Shown: piece after piece, positions 17,862 through 25,914 of the stretch
Layout: every line of letters starts with the position of its first letter
Position numbering within the stretch: position 1 is the stretch's first letter
NCBI RefSeq assembly: GCF_900114095.1
Contig: NZ_FORV01000003.1
Coordinates: forward strand, 372,001-436,000
DNA length: 64,000 nt
Source: Sphingomonas sp. NFR04
Lineage (GTDB): Bacteria; Pseudomonadota; Alphaproteobacteria; Sphingomonadales; Sphingomonadaceae
Reading direction: 5' to 3'
Notes under the pieces: generated by a model
Databases searched by the model: none
What the model saw: only the letters and a program-made list of their open reading frames with translations
Told to the model about the DNA's origin: nothing
Program-made: the position numbers and the translations under genes

Positions 17862-18165
17862 CGCCCAGCCTCCGGATCTGTAAGGAAAAACGTGGCGGAA
17901 TCATCGCGCTTGCGGACTCCGGCGTCAAGGCGCGGGGGAGTACGGCATGCGTGCCATCGCATCAGCCACGCGTCTCGTCGAACATTTTGCAGCGCAGCAA
18001 GTTCATCCCTGCTATGCCGTTAACGAACCGCGCGTCGGAATCGATGCGCCTGTGGAACGTATTCGCGGTCGCTGCTTTTGGTGGAAACTGCGAGCAATAT
18101 CAGCAACCGGGCCGGGATTTCTTGGCTACGGGCACTACGCGGCAACGACGTTGGGGGATTCAGTA
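17862..18165. other. 304-bp gap between divergent ftsK and oxidoreductase genes
   Basis: This stretch must hold the promoters for ftsK (minus) and the Gfo/Idh pair (plus). It contains moderately A+T-rich patches and a TTAAC half-site near 18018 but no reading frame with a convincing start, no strong hairpin and no recognisable operator. Confidence 0.5.
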
Positions 18166-19233
18166 GTGGACACACGTTGGGCGATATTCGGCACCGGCGG
18201 GATTTCGGCGAAGTTCGTCTCGGGGCTTCGCCATGCGAAGGGCGCGAAGCCGAACCTGGTCGTGTCGCGCAGCGCGGACTCGGGCCGGCGCTTCGCCCAG
18301 GCCTTCGGCATTCCCGAGGTGGCCGAGGGCTATGACAGCGTCACCGCGGCGTCGCCCTTCGACGTCGCCTATATCGCGACGCCGCCGTCCGAACATGCGC
18401 GCCACGCGATCGCCTGCATCGAGGCGGGCAAGGCGGTGCTGATCGAGAAGCCCTTCGCATCCTCGGTGGCCGAGGCACGCCGCATCGCAGACGCCGCCCG
18501 CGCGCAGGGCGTGTTCTGCATGGAAGCGATGTGGACCCGCTTCAATCCCGCCGCCCGCCGCCTGCGCGACCTGGTGCGCGAGGGTGCGGTGGGCGAGGTG
18601 CGGCAGGCGCATGGCGCCTTCTGCTTCACCAATGAACCCGATGCCGCGAACACCAGCTTCGACCCGCAGCGCGGCGGCGGGGCGCTCGCCCAGCTCGGCG
18701 TCTATCCGATCTCGCTGCTTCACTGGCTGTTCGGCGCGCCCGAGGACGTGGCTGCATTCGGCCGGACCGGCGACACCGGCGTCGAGGAAGACGCGGCGAT
18801 CAGCCTGCGCTTCGCCGGCGGCGTGGTAGCGACGGTCAACACCAGCCTGCGCGCGCTCGGCGATAACGGCCTGCGTATCGGCGGCACCCATGGCAGCGTC
18901 GCGTTCGAGGGCCCGATCTTCCGCCCCTATGGCGTGCGGCTCCAGCGGATGACCCCGCGGCGGAAGGGCGGCGACACCGGGCTCGGCCGCAAGGCCCTGC
19001 TCCGCGAACAGGGCTTGCCGCAGAAGCTTTCGCAGCTGCACGGCCTGCTGACGCGCTCCGGGAAGGTGGAGCGGCAGCTGTTCGCCGGCAACGGCTATCA
19101 CTATCAGGTCGAGGAAGTCGGCCGCTGCCTCGCCGCGGGCCTCAAGGAGAGTCCCGAGATGACCTTGGACGACAGCATCGCGGTGATGGAAACCATGGAC
19201 ACAGTGCGGGAACGGATCGGGGGACAAAGGTAA
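18166..19233 (+). CDS. Gfo/Idh/MocA family oxidoreductase (first of pair)
   Basis: A 355-residue NAD(P)-dependent sugar-type dehydrogenase. The N-terminal Rossmann motif is WAIFGTGGISAKFVSGL (GxGxxS form), AYIATPPSEHARHA and the conserved EKPFASS (catalytic Lys) follow, and the C-terminal half is the usual beta-sheet domain with GGGALAQLGVYPISLLHWLFG. The start is a GTG preceded by GGGGGA at seven bases; the longer open frame upstream is not conserved in character. The stop overlaps the ATG of a second family member by one base. Substrate unknown. Confidence 0.9.
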   Translation: MDTRWAIFGTGGISAKFVSGLRHAKGAKPNLVVSRSADSGRRFAQAFGIPEVAEGYDSVTAASPFDVAYIATPPSEHARHAIACIEAGKAVLIEKPFASSVAEARRIADAARAQGVFCMEAMWTRFNPAARRLRDLVREGAVGEVRQAHGAFCFTNEPDAANTSFDPQRGGGALAQLGVYPISLLHWLFGAPEDVAAFGRTGDTGVEEDAAISLRFAGGVVATVNTSLRALGDNGLRIGGTHGSVAFEGPIFRPYGVRLQRMTPRRKGGDTGLGRKALLREQGLPQKLSQLHGLLTRSGKVERQLFAGNGYHYQVEEVGRCLAAGLKESPEMTLDDSIAVMETMDTVRERIGGQR

Positions 19234-20579
19234 TGAAGATGCAGGGCGAAAGCACGGGCAAGACGGGCGTGGCGATCATCGGCTGCGGCTATGTGTTCGA
19301 CCATTATATGACGACGGCCTGGGCGCACCCGGAGATCGACGTGCGCGGCGTGTACGACATCGATCTGGCCCGCTCGGCCAAGGTGTCCGACTATTACGGC
19401 TTCTCGGTCTATCCCGACCTCCAGGCGATCCTCGATGATCCCGCGGTGACATTGGTGCTCAACCTCACCAGCATCGAGGCGCATTTCGAGCTGACCCGCG
19501 CGCTGCTCGAAGGCGGCAAGCACGTCTATTCGGAAAAGCCGCTCACCACCGATCTGGAGGAAGCGCGCACGCTGTTCCGCATCGCCGAGGAGCGCGGGCT
19601 CGTCCTGTCGAGCGCGCCGTGCAACTTCCTCAGCGACAGCGTCCAGACGATGTGGAAGGCGGTGCGCGACGGCGCGATCGGCAAGCCGCTGCTGATCTAT
19701 GCCGAGTTCGACGACAACCCCATCTACCTGATGAAGCCCGAGACGTGGCGCAGCCGTACCGGCGCGCCCTGGCCCTATATCCACGAATACGAGATGGGCT
19801 GCACCTTCGAGCATGTCGGCTATCACCTGGTGTGGATGCTGGCGATGTTCGGCCCGGTGCGTTCGGTCACCGCCTTCTCGAAGGTCGTCGTCCCACACAA
19901 GACCGACCAGCCGATGCACCCGGCCGACACGCCCGATTTCTCGGTGGCGACGCTCGATTTCGTCAGCGGCGTCACCGCCCGCGTCACCTGCAGCATCGCG
20001 GCCCCGGCCGATCATCGGATGCGCGTGATCGGCGACGAGGGCGAGCTGAGCACCGATACCTATCGGCATTACCAGTCGCCGGTATTCCTCGAGCGCTTTT
20101 CGCAGCTCAGCCTCAATGCCCGCAAGGCGCGCAGCCTGCGGCTCCAGCCGCTGTTCGGCCGCGGTCTTGGCGTCGGCGGTCGCGTGCTGCCCTTCGTGCG
20201 CCACTGGAAGTCGTTCGCGACGATGCGCGCCAATGCCGCGGGCAAGACCTCGTTCTTCAAGAAGCTGGTGGCTGGCGCCAAGCGCCGCGAGGTCGGCGCG
20301 CAGGACAAGATGCTCGGCGTCGCCGAAACGGCGCGTGCGCTGCGGATGGGCGAGCCGTGCCCGATCCCGCCCGATTTCATCCTCCACGTCACCGAGCTGA
20401 CGCTGGCGATCCAGGGCGCAGGCACGATGGGCGGCGCGGTGGCGCTGGCCACCAGCTTCGTACCCTTCGAGCCGATGGCCTCGACCAAGGCCGATCCGCG
20501 CAACTATCGCGACAGCTATTCGCCCGGCTTCCTCGCCAAGCGGATGGACGGGATGATCGAGCGGCTGCACCAGCATTGA
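19233..20579 (+). CDS. Gfo/Idh/MocA family oxidoreductase (second of pair)
   Basis: A 448-residue relative of the preceding gene, with VAIIGCGYVFDHYMTTA as the nucleotide-binding start and HVYSEKPLTTDLEEA as the catalytic-Lys motif. It is about 90 residues longer than the first, due to a basic insert after HYQSPVFLERF (residues about 290-370, rich in Arg and Lys) before the C-terminal GVAETARALRMGEP. TAATG joins it to the first gene. Paired family members often act in successive oxidation and epimerisation steps on activated sugars or inositols, which is only a suggestion here. Confidence 0.88.
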   Translation: MKMQGESTGKTGVAIIGCGYVFDHYMTTAWAHPEIDVRGVYDIDLARSAKVSDYYGFSVYPDLQAILDDPAVTLVLNLTSIEAHFELTRALLEGGKHVYSEKPLTTDLEEARTLFRIAEERGLVLSSAPCNFLSDSVQTMWKAVRDGAIGKPLLIYAEFDDNPIYLMKPETWRSRTGAPWPYIHEYEMGCTFEHVGYHLVWMLAMFGPVRSVTAFSKVVVPHKTDQPMHPADTPDFSVATLDFVSGVTARVTCSIAAPADHRMRVIGDEGELSTDTYRHYQSPVFLERFSQLSLNARKARSLRLQPLFGRGLGVGGRVLPFVRHWKSFATMRANAAGKTSFFKKLVAGAKRREVGAQDKMLGVAETARALRMGEPCPIPPDFILHVTELTLAIQGAGTMGGAVALATSFVPFEPMASTKADPRNYRDSYSPGFLAKRMDGMIERLHQH

Positions 20580-20659
20580 GTGGCGGCAGGTGCGGGGGCC
20601 CGGCGCCCCTGCACCTGTTGACGGCTGGCACGCGCGTGCGAACCTGCTAGGGCAGGCCC

Positions 20660-21877
20660 ATGGACCAGGCGGACATTCTCATCCTCGGCGGCGGGCTGGT
20701 CGGCAGCGCGCTGGCGGTTGCGCTCGACGCGCATGGCATCAGCTCGATCGTGATCGATCCGGCGGATCCCGAAACCATCCTCGCCGCGACCTTCGACGGC
20801 CGCGCCTCCGCCATCGCGAGCGCGCCGATGCGGATGTTCGAGGCGATCGGCGTCGCCGGGCGGCTGGCGGGGAAGGGGTGCCCGATCGAAGGCATCCGCG
20901 TCTCCGACGGGCTGGCGCCGGGCAAGCTCGACTTTGCGCCCGAGGCCGATGACGGCGCGCTCGGCCATATGTTCGAGAATCGCGTGCTGCGCACCGCCCT
21001 GTTCGAGGCAGCGCAGGCGGCGCCGCTGGCGGACGTGCGGATGCAGACGCGTGCCGTTTCGGTGGAGCGCGGGCCGCACGGCGTGGTCGCCACCCTCGAT
21101 TCGGGTGCCACGGTGCGCGCGCAGCTGCTGATCGCGGCGGAGGGGCGCAACTCGCCCACTCGCGATTCGGCCGGCTTCAAGGTCGCGCGCTGGACCTATG
21201 ACCATGCTGCGATGATTGCGACGCTCAACCATGAGCGCAGCCACGAGAACATCGCCTACGAGATCTTCTACCCGCAGGGCCCGTTCGCGATCCTGCCGCT
21301 GCTCGACGACGAAAACGGCCATCGCTCGGCAGTGGTGTGGACGGTGCACGCGCGCGACGCCGCGGCGATGCACAAGATTTCCGACCGCGCTTATCTGGCC
21401 GAGGCCGAGAAGAAGATGGGCGGATTCCTGGGCAAGCTGGGGCCGCTGTCGTCGCGCTCTTCCTATCCGCTGGGCTTCCACCATGCCGCCTGGATCACCG
21501 CCGAGCGGCTGGCACTGGTCGGCGACGCGGCGCACGGCATCCATCCGATCGCCGGGCAGGGTGTCAATGTCGGCTTCCGCGACGTGGCGACTTTGGTCGA
21601 GGTGCTGGTCGACGGCAAAAGGCTGGGGCTCGACATGGGCGATCCCGAGCTGCTCGCCCGCTACCAGCGCTGGCGCGGGCTCGACACCTTCATGGTGGCG
21701 CTGGCGACGGACGGGCTGACCCGGCTGTTCGGCATCCCCGGCGCGCTGCCCAACGCGGTGCGACGCTTCGGCCTGTCGGCGGTCGACAAGATCCCGCCGC
21801 TCAAGTCCTGGTTCATGGGCGAGGCGCGCGGCGAGAGCGGCGACGTACCCAAATTGCTCCAGGGAATTACGGCGTAG
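20660..21877 (+). CDS. UbiH/UbiF/VisC/COQ6-type FAD-dependent hydroxylase
   Basis: A 405-residue flavoprotein monooxygenase of ubiquinone biosynthesis. The dinucleotide-binding motif is ILILGGGLVGSALAVAL at the N-terminus, the second FAD motif is ALVGDAAHGIHPIAGQGVNVGFRD, and DG-type residues lie in the middle. Which ring position it hydroxylates (C4, C5 or C6) cannot be fixed from sequence alone. The last 11 bases overlap the end of the DUF2007 gene on the other strand. It is separate from the oxidoreductase pair by 80 bases. Confidence 0.9.
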   Translation: MDQADILILGGGLVGSALAVALDAHGISSIVIDPADPETILAATFDGRASAIASAPMRMFEAIGVAGRLAGKGCPIEGIRVSDGLAPGKLDFAPEADDGALGHMFENRVLRTALFEAAQAAPLADVRMQTRAVSVERGPHGVVATLDSGATVRAQLLIAAEGRNSPTRDSAGFKVARWTYDHAAMIATLNHERSHENIAYEIFYPQGPFAILPLLDDENGHRSAVVWTVHARDAAAMHKISDRAYLAEAEKKMGGFLGKLGPLSSRSSYPLGFHHAAWITAERLALVGDAAHGIHPIAGQGVNVGFRDVATLVEVLVDGKRLGLDMGDPELLARYQRWRGLDTFMVALATDGLTRLFGIPGALPNAVRRFGLSAVDKIPPLKSWFMGEARGESGDVPKLLQGITA

Positions 21878-22082
21878 GGCCACCCGCTGCGTCGACAATG
21901 GCGCGGGCGGCGTCGAGATCCTCGTCGTCCACCATCACCCGGACCGGAATCAGCAGATAGCTGCCGTCGGCGATGCTGGCACCGGCGTCGAACACGAAGC
22001 TGGGGATGTCGTCATCCTCCAGCCGACCCTGGACGATGAAGGCTTCCTGCCGGTTGAACCGGCCGAGTTCGACGAGCGCCAT
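21867..22082 (-). CDS. DUF2007 domain protein
   Basis: A 71-residue protein, MALVELGRFNRQEAFIVQGRLEDDDIPSFVFDAG followed by IPVRVMVDDEDLDAARAIVD, the compact alpha/beta fold of DUF2007, annotated in databases as a putative signal-transducing protein. Function is unknown. The ATG at 22082 has GGAGG six bases upstream; 13 further upstream codons enter the ccdA promoter and are not used. It diverges from the ccdAB pair and its tail overlaps ubiH-like gene by 11 bases. Confidence 0.85.
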   Translation of the reverse strand: MALVELGRFNRQEAFIVQGRLEDDDIPSFVFDAGASIADGSYLLIPVRVMVDDEDLDAARAIVDAAGGPTP

Positions 22083-22102
22083 GCCGGCCTCCGATGATTG
22101 AC

Positions 22103-22119
22103 GCGCATGGGGCATGCGC
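22103..22119. promoter_or_regulatory. Palindromic operator candidate of ccdAB
   Basis: GCGCATG-GGG-CATGCGC is a perfect palindrome with a three-base centre, 14 bases before the ccdA ATG and next to CATAAT, a possible -10. CcdA-type antitoxins repress their own promoter by binding palindromes, so this is the natural autoregulation site. It also lies 21 bases upstream of the divergent DUF2007 start. Confidence 0.65.
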
Positions 22120-22132
22120 ATAATTTGTCCGC

Positions 22133-22378
22133 ATGAAGCACGATCCGATCGCGTCCGGCAAGCGCAAGGCGGTGAACCTGTCGCTCGACACCGGTATCGT
22201 CGCCGCCGCGCGCGAGGCCGGCCTCAACCTTTCGCAAGTGTGCGAAGCGGCCATCCGGACAGCGACCAAGACGGAACAGGCTCGGCTCTGGCAGGAGCAG
22301 CATCGCGAGGCGATCGAGGCGAATAATGCCTGGGTGGAAGAGCACGGGCTGCCGCTGGCAAAGCACCGCCTCTTCTGA
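22133..22378 (+). CDS. ccdA: CcdA-family antitoxin
   Basis: An 81-residue antitoxin. The N-terminal ribbon-helix-helix is RKAVNLSLDTGIVAAAREAGLNLSQVCEAAI, and the C-terminal toxin-binding segment is AIEANNAWVEEHGLPLAKHRLF, very close to the family end. No Shine-Dalgarno sequence precedes the ATG. The stop overlaps the ccdB ATG by one base (TGATG). It would neutralise CcdB and repress the operon together with it. Confidence 0.93.
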   Translation: MKHDPIASGKRKAVNLSLDTGIVAAAREAGLNLSQVCEAAIRTATKTEQARLWQEQHREAIEANNAWVEEHGLPLAKHRLF

Positions 22379-22674
22379 TGGCCAAGTTCGATGTGCATCG
22401 CGGCGGAGGCGGCACGCTTCTGCTCGACTGCCAGAATGACCTACTGCAGCACCTCAACACGCGGCTCGTGGTGCCGCTCGCCAAGCCAGAAGAGGCGGTT
22501 CAGATCGACCGGCGCCTCACTCCGGTGCTGGAGGTCGAGGGTGCACCGCGCATCATGCTCACCCATTTCGCCGCCGCCGTCCCGCTCGCTGAGCTTGGAG
22601 CGCGTATCGGCTCCGTCCGTGACCAAGAATATGTCGTGGCCGCGGCGCTGGACATGCTGATCTCGGGCTACTGA
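22378..22674 (+). CDS. ccdB: CcdB-family toxin (DNA gyrase poison)
   Basis: A 98-residue toxin with the family pattern FDVHRGGGGTLLLDCQNDLL, RLVVPLAKPEEA, LTPVLEVEG and MLTHFAAAVPLAELG. In F-plasmid CcdB the C-terminal Trp-Gly-Ile contacts gyrase; here the end is MLISGY, so that Trp is replaced. Chromosomal relatives such as the O157 type also lack it. Gyrase targeting is therefore expected from the family but not assured. A seven-base gap separates it from the tldD stop. Confidence 0.92.
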   Translation: MAKFDVHRGGGGTLLLDCQNDLLQHLNTRLVVPLAKPEEAVQIDRRLTPVLEVEGAPRIMLTHFAAAVPLAELGARIGSVRDQEYVVAAALDMLISGY

Positions 22675-22681
22675 CGACCGC

Positions 22682-24109
22682 TCACGCCGCCGTCCCGCCC
22701 ACCGTCAGCCCTTCCACCAGCAGCGTCGGCTGGCCCACGCCCGCCGGCACCGACTGGCCGCCCTTGCCGCACATGCCGACGCCTTCGTCGAGTGCAAAGT
22801 CGTTGCCGATGCCGGTCACGCGGTGGAGCACGGTCGGCCCGTCGCCGATCAGCGTCGCGCCCTTGATCGGGGCGCCCAGCTTGCCGTTCTCGATCAGATA
22901 GGCCTCGGTGCACGAGAAGACGAACTTGCCCGAGACGATGTCGACCTGCCCGCCGCCGAAGCTCTTGGCGTAGATGCCCTTCTTTACGCGGCTGAGCAGC
23001 TCGGCGGGATCGTCCTTGCCGCCCTTCATGAAGGTGTTGGTCATCCGCGGCATCGGTGCGTGCTGGAAGGATTCGCGGCGGCCGTTGCCGGTCGGCTCGA
23101 CCCCCATCAGCCGGGCGTTGAGCCGGTCCTGCATATAGCCCTTGAGGATGCCGTCCTCGATCAGCACTGTCTCGCGCGTCGGCGTGCCCTCGTCGTCGAT
23201 CGAGAGCGAGCCGCGGCGATCATGGATCGAGCCGTCGTCGACCACGGTCACGCCCGGCGCCGCGACGCGTTCGCCGATGCGGCCCGAGAAGGCGCTGGTG
23301 CCCTTGCGGTTGAAGTCGCCCTCGAGGCCATGGCCCACCGCCTCGTGGAGCAGCACGCCCGGCCAGCCGGGGCCGCACAGCACGGTCATGTCGCCTGCGG
23401 GTGCCGCGACCGCATCGAGATTGACCAGCGCCTGCGCCAGCGCCTCGTCGATCGCGCGGTTCCAGGTCTCGGGCTGGAAGAGCCTATCATAGACCACGCG
23501 CCCGCCGGTGCCGAAGCTGCCGGTCTCGCGCCGGCCGTTCTGCTCGACCACCACCGAGACGTTGAGCCGCACCAGCGGCCGCACATCGGTGGCGACGAAG
23601 CCGTCCGCGCGGACCACCTCGACCACGCTCCACTGGCCGGTGAGGCTGACCGAAACCTGCTTCACGCGGGGATCGCGCGCGCGGGCGGCGGCGTCGATCG
23701 TCTGGCAGAGGTTCACCTTGTCGGCGAACGGCACCAGGTCGAGCGGATCGGCATCGGTGTAGAGATGGCGGTTGTTGCCTTGGGGCGGGGCTGCCTTGCC
23801 CTGCTTCGCCGGATCGATCAGCGCCATCGTCTCGGCGGCGCGGCGGATCGCGGCGGCGCTGATCTCGTTGGCATGGGCAAAGGCCGTCGTCTCGCCCGAG
23901 ACCGCGCGCAGGCCGAAGCCGGACTGCGTGTCATAGGCGGCGGTCTTCAGCCGGCCGTCGTCGAAGCCGAACGCCTCGGACTTGCGATATTGCAGATAGA
24001 GCTCGCCATCCTCGGCCTGGCCCAGCGCATCGGCGGTCAGGCGAACGGCAGCGTCGGGATCGAGCCCGTCACGATAGAGGAAGGCGCGGGGATCGGTGGG
24101 AATGCTCAT
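22682..24109 (-). CDS. tldD: Metalloprotease TldD
   Basis: A 475-residue TldD/PmbA-family zinc metalloprotease; TldD-TldE pairs process antibacterial peptides such as microcin B17 and degrade unfolded peptides, including CcdA. The zinc motif is LLHEAVGHGLEGD near residue 253, and the C-terminal KSFGGGQVDIVSGKFVFSC and VTGIGNDFALDEGVGMCGKGGQ are typical. The partner tldE/pmbA is not in the window. TATATC ends six bases before the ATG with no Shine-Dalgarno, suggesting a leaderless mRNA. Its position next to ccdAB is notable because TldD activity on CcdA is known in E. coli. Confidence 0.95.
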   Translation of the reverse strand: MSIPTDPRAFLYRDGLDPDAAVRLTADALGQAEDGELYLQYRKSEAFGFDDGRLKTAAYDTQSGFGLRAVSGETTAFAHANEISAAAIRRAAETMALIDPAKQGKAAPPQGNNRHLYTDADPLDLVPFADKVNLCQTIDAAARARDPRVKQVSVSLTGQWSVVEVVRADGFVATDVRPLVRLNVSVVVEQNGRRETGSFGTGGRVVYDRLFQPETWNRAIDEALAQALVNLDAVAAPAGDMTVLCGPGWPGVLLHEAVGHGLEGDFNRKGTSAFSGRIGERVAAPGVTVVDDGSIHDRRGSLSIDDEGTPTRETVLIEDGILKGYMQDRLNARLMGVEPTGNGRRESFQHAPMPRMTNTFMKGGKDDPAELLSRVKKGIYAKSFGGGQVDIVSGKFVFSCTEAYLIENGKLGAPIKGATLIGDGPTVLHRVTGIGNDFALDEGVGMCGKGGQSVPAGVGQPTLLVEGLTVGGTAA

Positions 24110-24115
24110 TCTGAC

Positions 24116-24121
24116 GATATA
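24116..24121 (-). promoter_or_regulatory. -10 element of tldD (possible leaderless start)
   Basis: On the minus strand TATATC (24121-24116) is followed by six bases and then the tldD ATG (24109). The spacing matches a transcript that begins at the start codon. No convincing -35 element was seen. Confidence 0.4.
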
Positions 24122-24158
24122 GGAGGCGCGTGCGCAGAGTCACGCGCTCCCGCGACGA

Positions 24159-24389
24159 TCAGATGCTGGCGCCTGCCGGATGGTCGGGCAGCTGGCTCTG
24201 GTCGGCGCCGTCGGCGGGGCCGCCGATCAGCACGAAGCGGCGGTCGCAATAGCCGCAATCGACATAGCCAGTCTCGTCGATCTGCAGATAGACGCGCGGG
24301 TGGCCGAGTGCGGCGGGCAGGCCGGGGCCGGTGCCGTCACAGGCGACGCGGGCGTGGGCGGTGCGGATGACTTCGGGCGGGGCGATCAT
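24159..24389 (-). CDS. Zinc-finger (CHCC) protein, NDUFS6-like
   Basis: A 76-residue protein with Cys 15 (HARVACDG), a His in ALGHPRVYLQI, and the CGYCDRRF pair, giving the C-H-C-C zinc site of the zf-CHCC family. Mitochondrial NDUFS6 in complex I belongs here. A role in respiratory-complex assembly is possible but unproven for bacterial members. The ATG at 24389 follows AAGG; the 35-codon upstream extension overlaps the divergent ABC gene and is rejected. Confidence 0.85.
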   Translation of the reverse strand: MIAPPEVIRTAHARVACDGTGPGLPAALGHPRVYLQIDETGYVDCGYCDRRFVLIGGPADGADQSQLPDHPAGASI

Positions 24390-24456
24390 GCCCTGCGCCT
24401 TAGCAAAGCGCGCGGGGGCTCGCAATCGGATGCGCGGGGTCTTAAAGCTGCGCCCC

Positions 24457-25374
24457 ATGACCCAGGCTGCGATCGCGATCGACACTCTCTGCAAGACCTA
24501 TCAGGGCGGCAAGCGCGCGCTGGACGGCGTGACCTTCGAGGTGCCGCGCGGGCAGATCTTCGGGCTGCTCGGCCCCAATGGCGCCGGCAAGTCGACGCTG
24601 ATCAACATCCTGGCCGGGCTGGTCAACAAGACCGACGGCAAGGTGTCGATCTGGGGCTTCGACATCGACGCGCACCCGCGCAACGCCAAGGCGAGCATCG
24701 GCATCGTCAACCAGGAGATCCTGTTCGATCCCTTCTTCACGCCCAAGGAGACGCTGGAGATCCAGGCGGGCCTGTACGGCGTGGCGAAGGACAAGTTCGA
24801 CGCGATGGCGCTGCTCCGCGCGGTGCATCTGGAGGACAAGGCCAACGCCTATTCACGCACGCTGTCCGGGGGCATGAAGCGGCGGCTGATGGTCGCCAAG
24901 GCGATGGTCCATTCCCCGCCGATCATCGTGCTCGACGAGCCGACCGCGGGCGTGGACGTGGAGCTGCGCCAGCAGCTCTGGGCCTATGTCAAGCAGCTCA
25001 ACCAGCGCGGCGTGACGGTGGTGCTGACGACGCACTATCTCGAAGAGGCCGAGGAGCTGTGCGACCGCATCGCGATCATCAACCACGGCCAGCTGATCGC
25101 CAACAAGCCGACGCGCGAGCTGGTCGGCATGGCGCAGGAAAAGGTGGTCGAGGTGACGGTGGACCGCGACATCGCGGCGGCGCCCGACAATGCCTGCTTC
25201 CAGAAGGTGGAGCTGAAGGGCGAGCGGGTGCTGGTGATCACCTACCGCAAGGACCAAGCCAACGCGGGCGAAGTGCTCGGCGCGGTGCAGGCGGCGGGGC
25301 TGGGGATCGTCGACGTCTCGACCCGCGAGGCGGACCTGGAGGATGTGTTCCTGAATCTGACGCGGGCGGCGTAA
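24457..25374 (+). CDS. ABC transporter ATP-binding protein (ABC-2 / YadG type)
   Basis: A 305-residue ATPase: Walker A GPNGAGKST about 38-46, Q-loop NQEILFDPFFT, signature LSGGMKRR near 137, Walker B IIVLDEPTAGVD near 157 and H-loop TTHYLEEAEELCD. It resembles YadG-type exporters that work with an ABC-2 permease (YadH). No permease gene lies on either side: the next gene is convergent and unrelated. The ATG follows a CCCC stretch with no Shine-Dalgarno; the longer open frame overlaps the zinc-finger gene. Exported substrate unknown. Confidence 0.93.
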   Translation: MTQAAIAIDTLCKTYQGGKRALDGVTFEVPRGQIFGLLGPNGAGKSTLINILAGLVNKTDGKVSIWGFDIDAHPRNAKASIGIVNQEILFDPFFTPKETLEIQAGLYGVAKDKFDAMALLRAVHLEDKANAYSRTLSGGMKRRLMVAKAMVHSPPIIVLDEPTAGVDVELRQQLWAYVKQLNQRGVTVVLTTHYLEEAEELCDRIAIINHGQLIANKPTRELVGMAQEKVVEVTVDRDIAAAPDNACFQKVELKGERVLVITYRKDQANAGEVLGAVQAAGLGIVDVSTREADLEDVFLNLTRAA

Positions 25375-25384
25375 GGGGCTCAGC

Positions 25385-25834
25385 CTAAGCCTGACGATCT
25401 CGCATTTGCATTGGTCGCAGCCTCCGGATTTTACGGGCGGCACCATGGGGCAGGCGTGTTTCGAATGCGCGGAGCTCTGCCGCCGATTCTCGCGAGCCGG
25501 CATCCGCCGCGTGTCGCAGCCATCGCCGATAATCGGCTAGATTGTTGCGGTTGAAATTGCTTGCTGCAATATTGGCGGCAGCGCGCTCGTTCCCACTTTT
25601 CCAAGCGCGCCGGTACAGGCCCGCAGCACTGAACGGATCCGCGGGTTTTCCGAACCTGCGAAGGCTATCGCCATCCGAAATCCAGTCGGCCAGTTCTATC
25701 ATGGCATCGGCATGTCGTCGCAACGCGAGATGCCACAGGATCGGCCTCCAAAGTCCGCTCTCGCGTTCATAGCGAATGCGAAGCGCCTTTTCGTACAAGC
25801 GGTCTTCTCTCGAAACGTCCACTGTCCGGCGCAT
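25385..25834 (-). CDS. Sel1-like repeat protein
   Basis: About 149 residues, mostly helical. Stretches such as HADAMIELADWISDGDSLRRFGKPADPFSAAGLYRRAW and AAANIAASNFNRNNLADYRRWLRHAADAGSRESAAEL look like two or three Sel1/TPR-type repeats, though degenerate. No signal peptide. The start is uncertain: ATG at 25834 is chosen, with a GTG at 25891 possible. Base composition is somewhat lower in G+C than neighbouring genes, which hints at acquisition. Function unknown; such repeats usually bind proteins. Confidence 0.6.
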   Translation of the reverse strand: MRRTVDVSREDRLYEKALRIRYERESGLWRPILWHLALRRHADAMIELADWISDGDSLRRFGKPADPFSAAGLYRRAWKSGNERAAANIAASNFNRNNLADYRRWLRHAADAGSRESAAELRAFETRLPHGAARKIRRLRPMQMRDRQA

Positions 25835-25914
25835 CTGAGCATATTCGCACACCGGCCTTGGGCGTACAATTGCCAGGTGCTGGACTACCACTGCCGGATG
25901 TTAGCAATTTCAAA

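Noticed and set aside
15480..18023. 847-codon frame antisense to ftsK
   Set aside because: Shadow of ftsK with His/Asp/Arg-rich translation.
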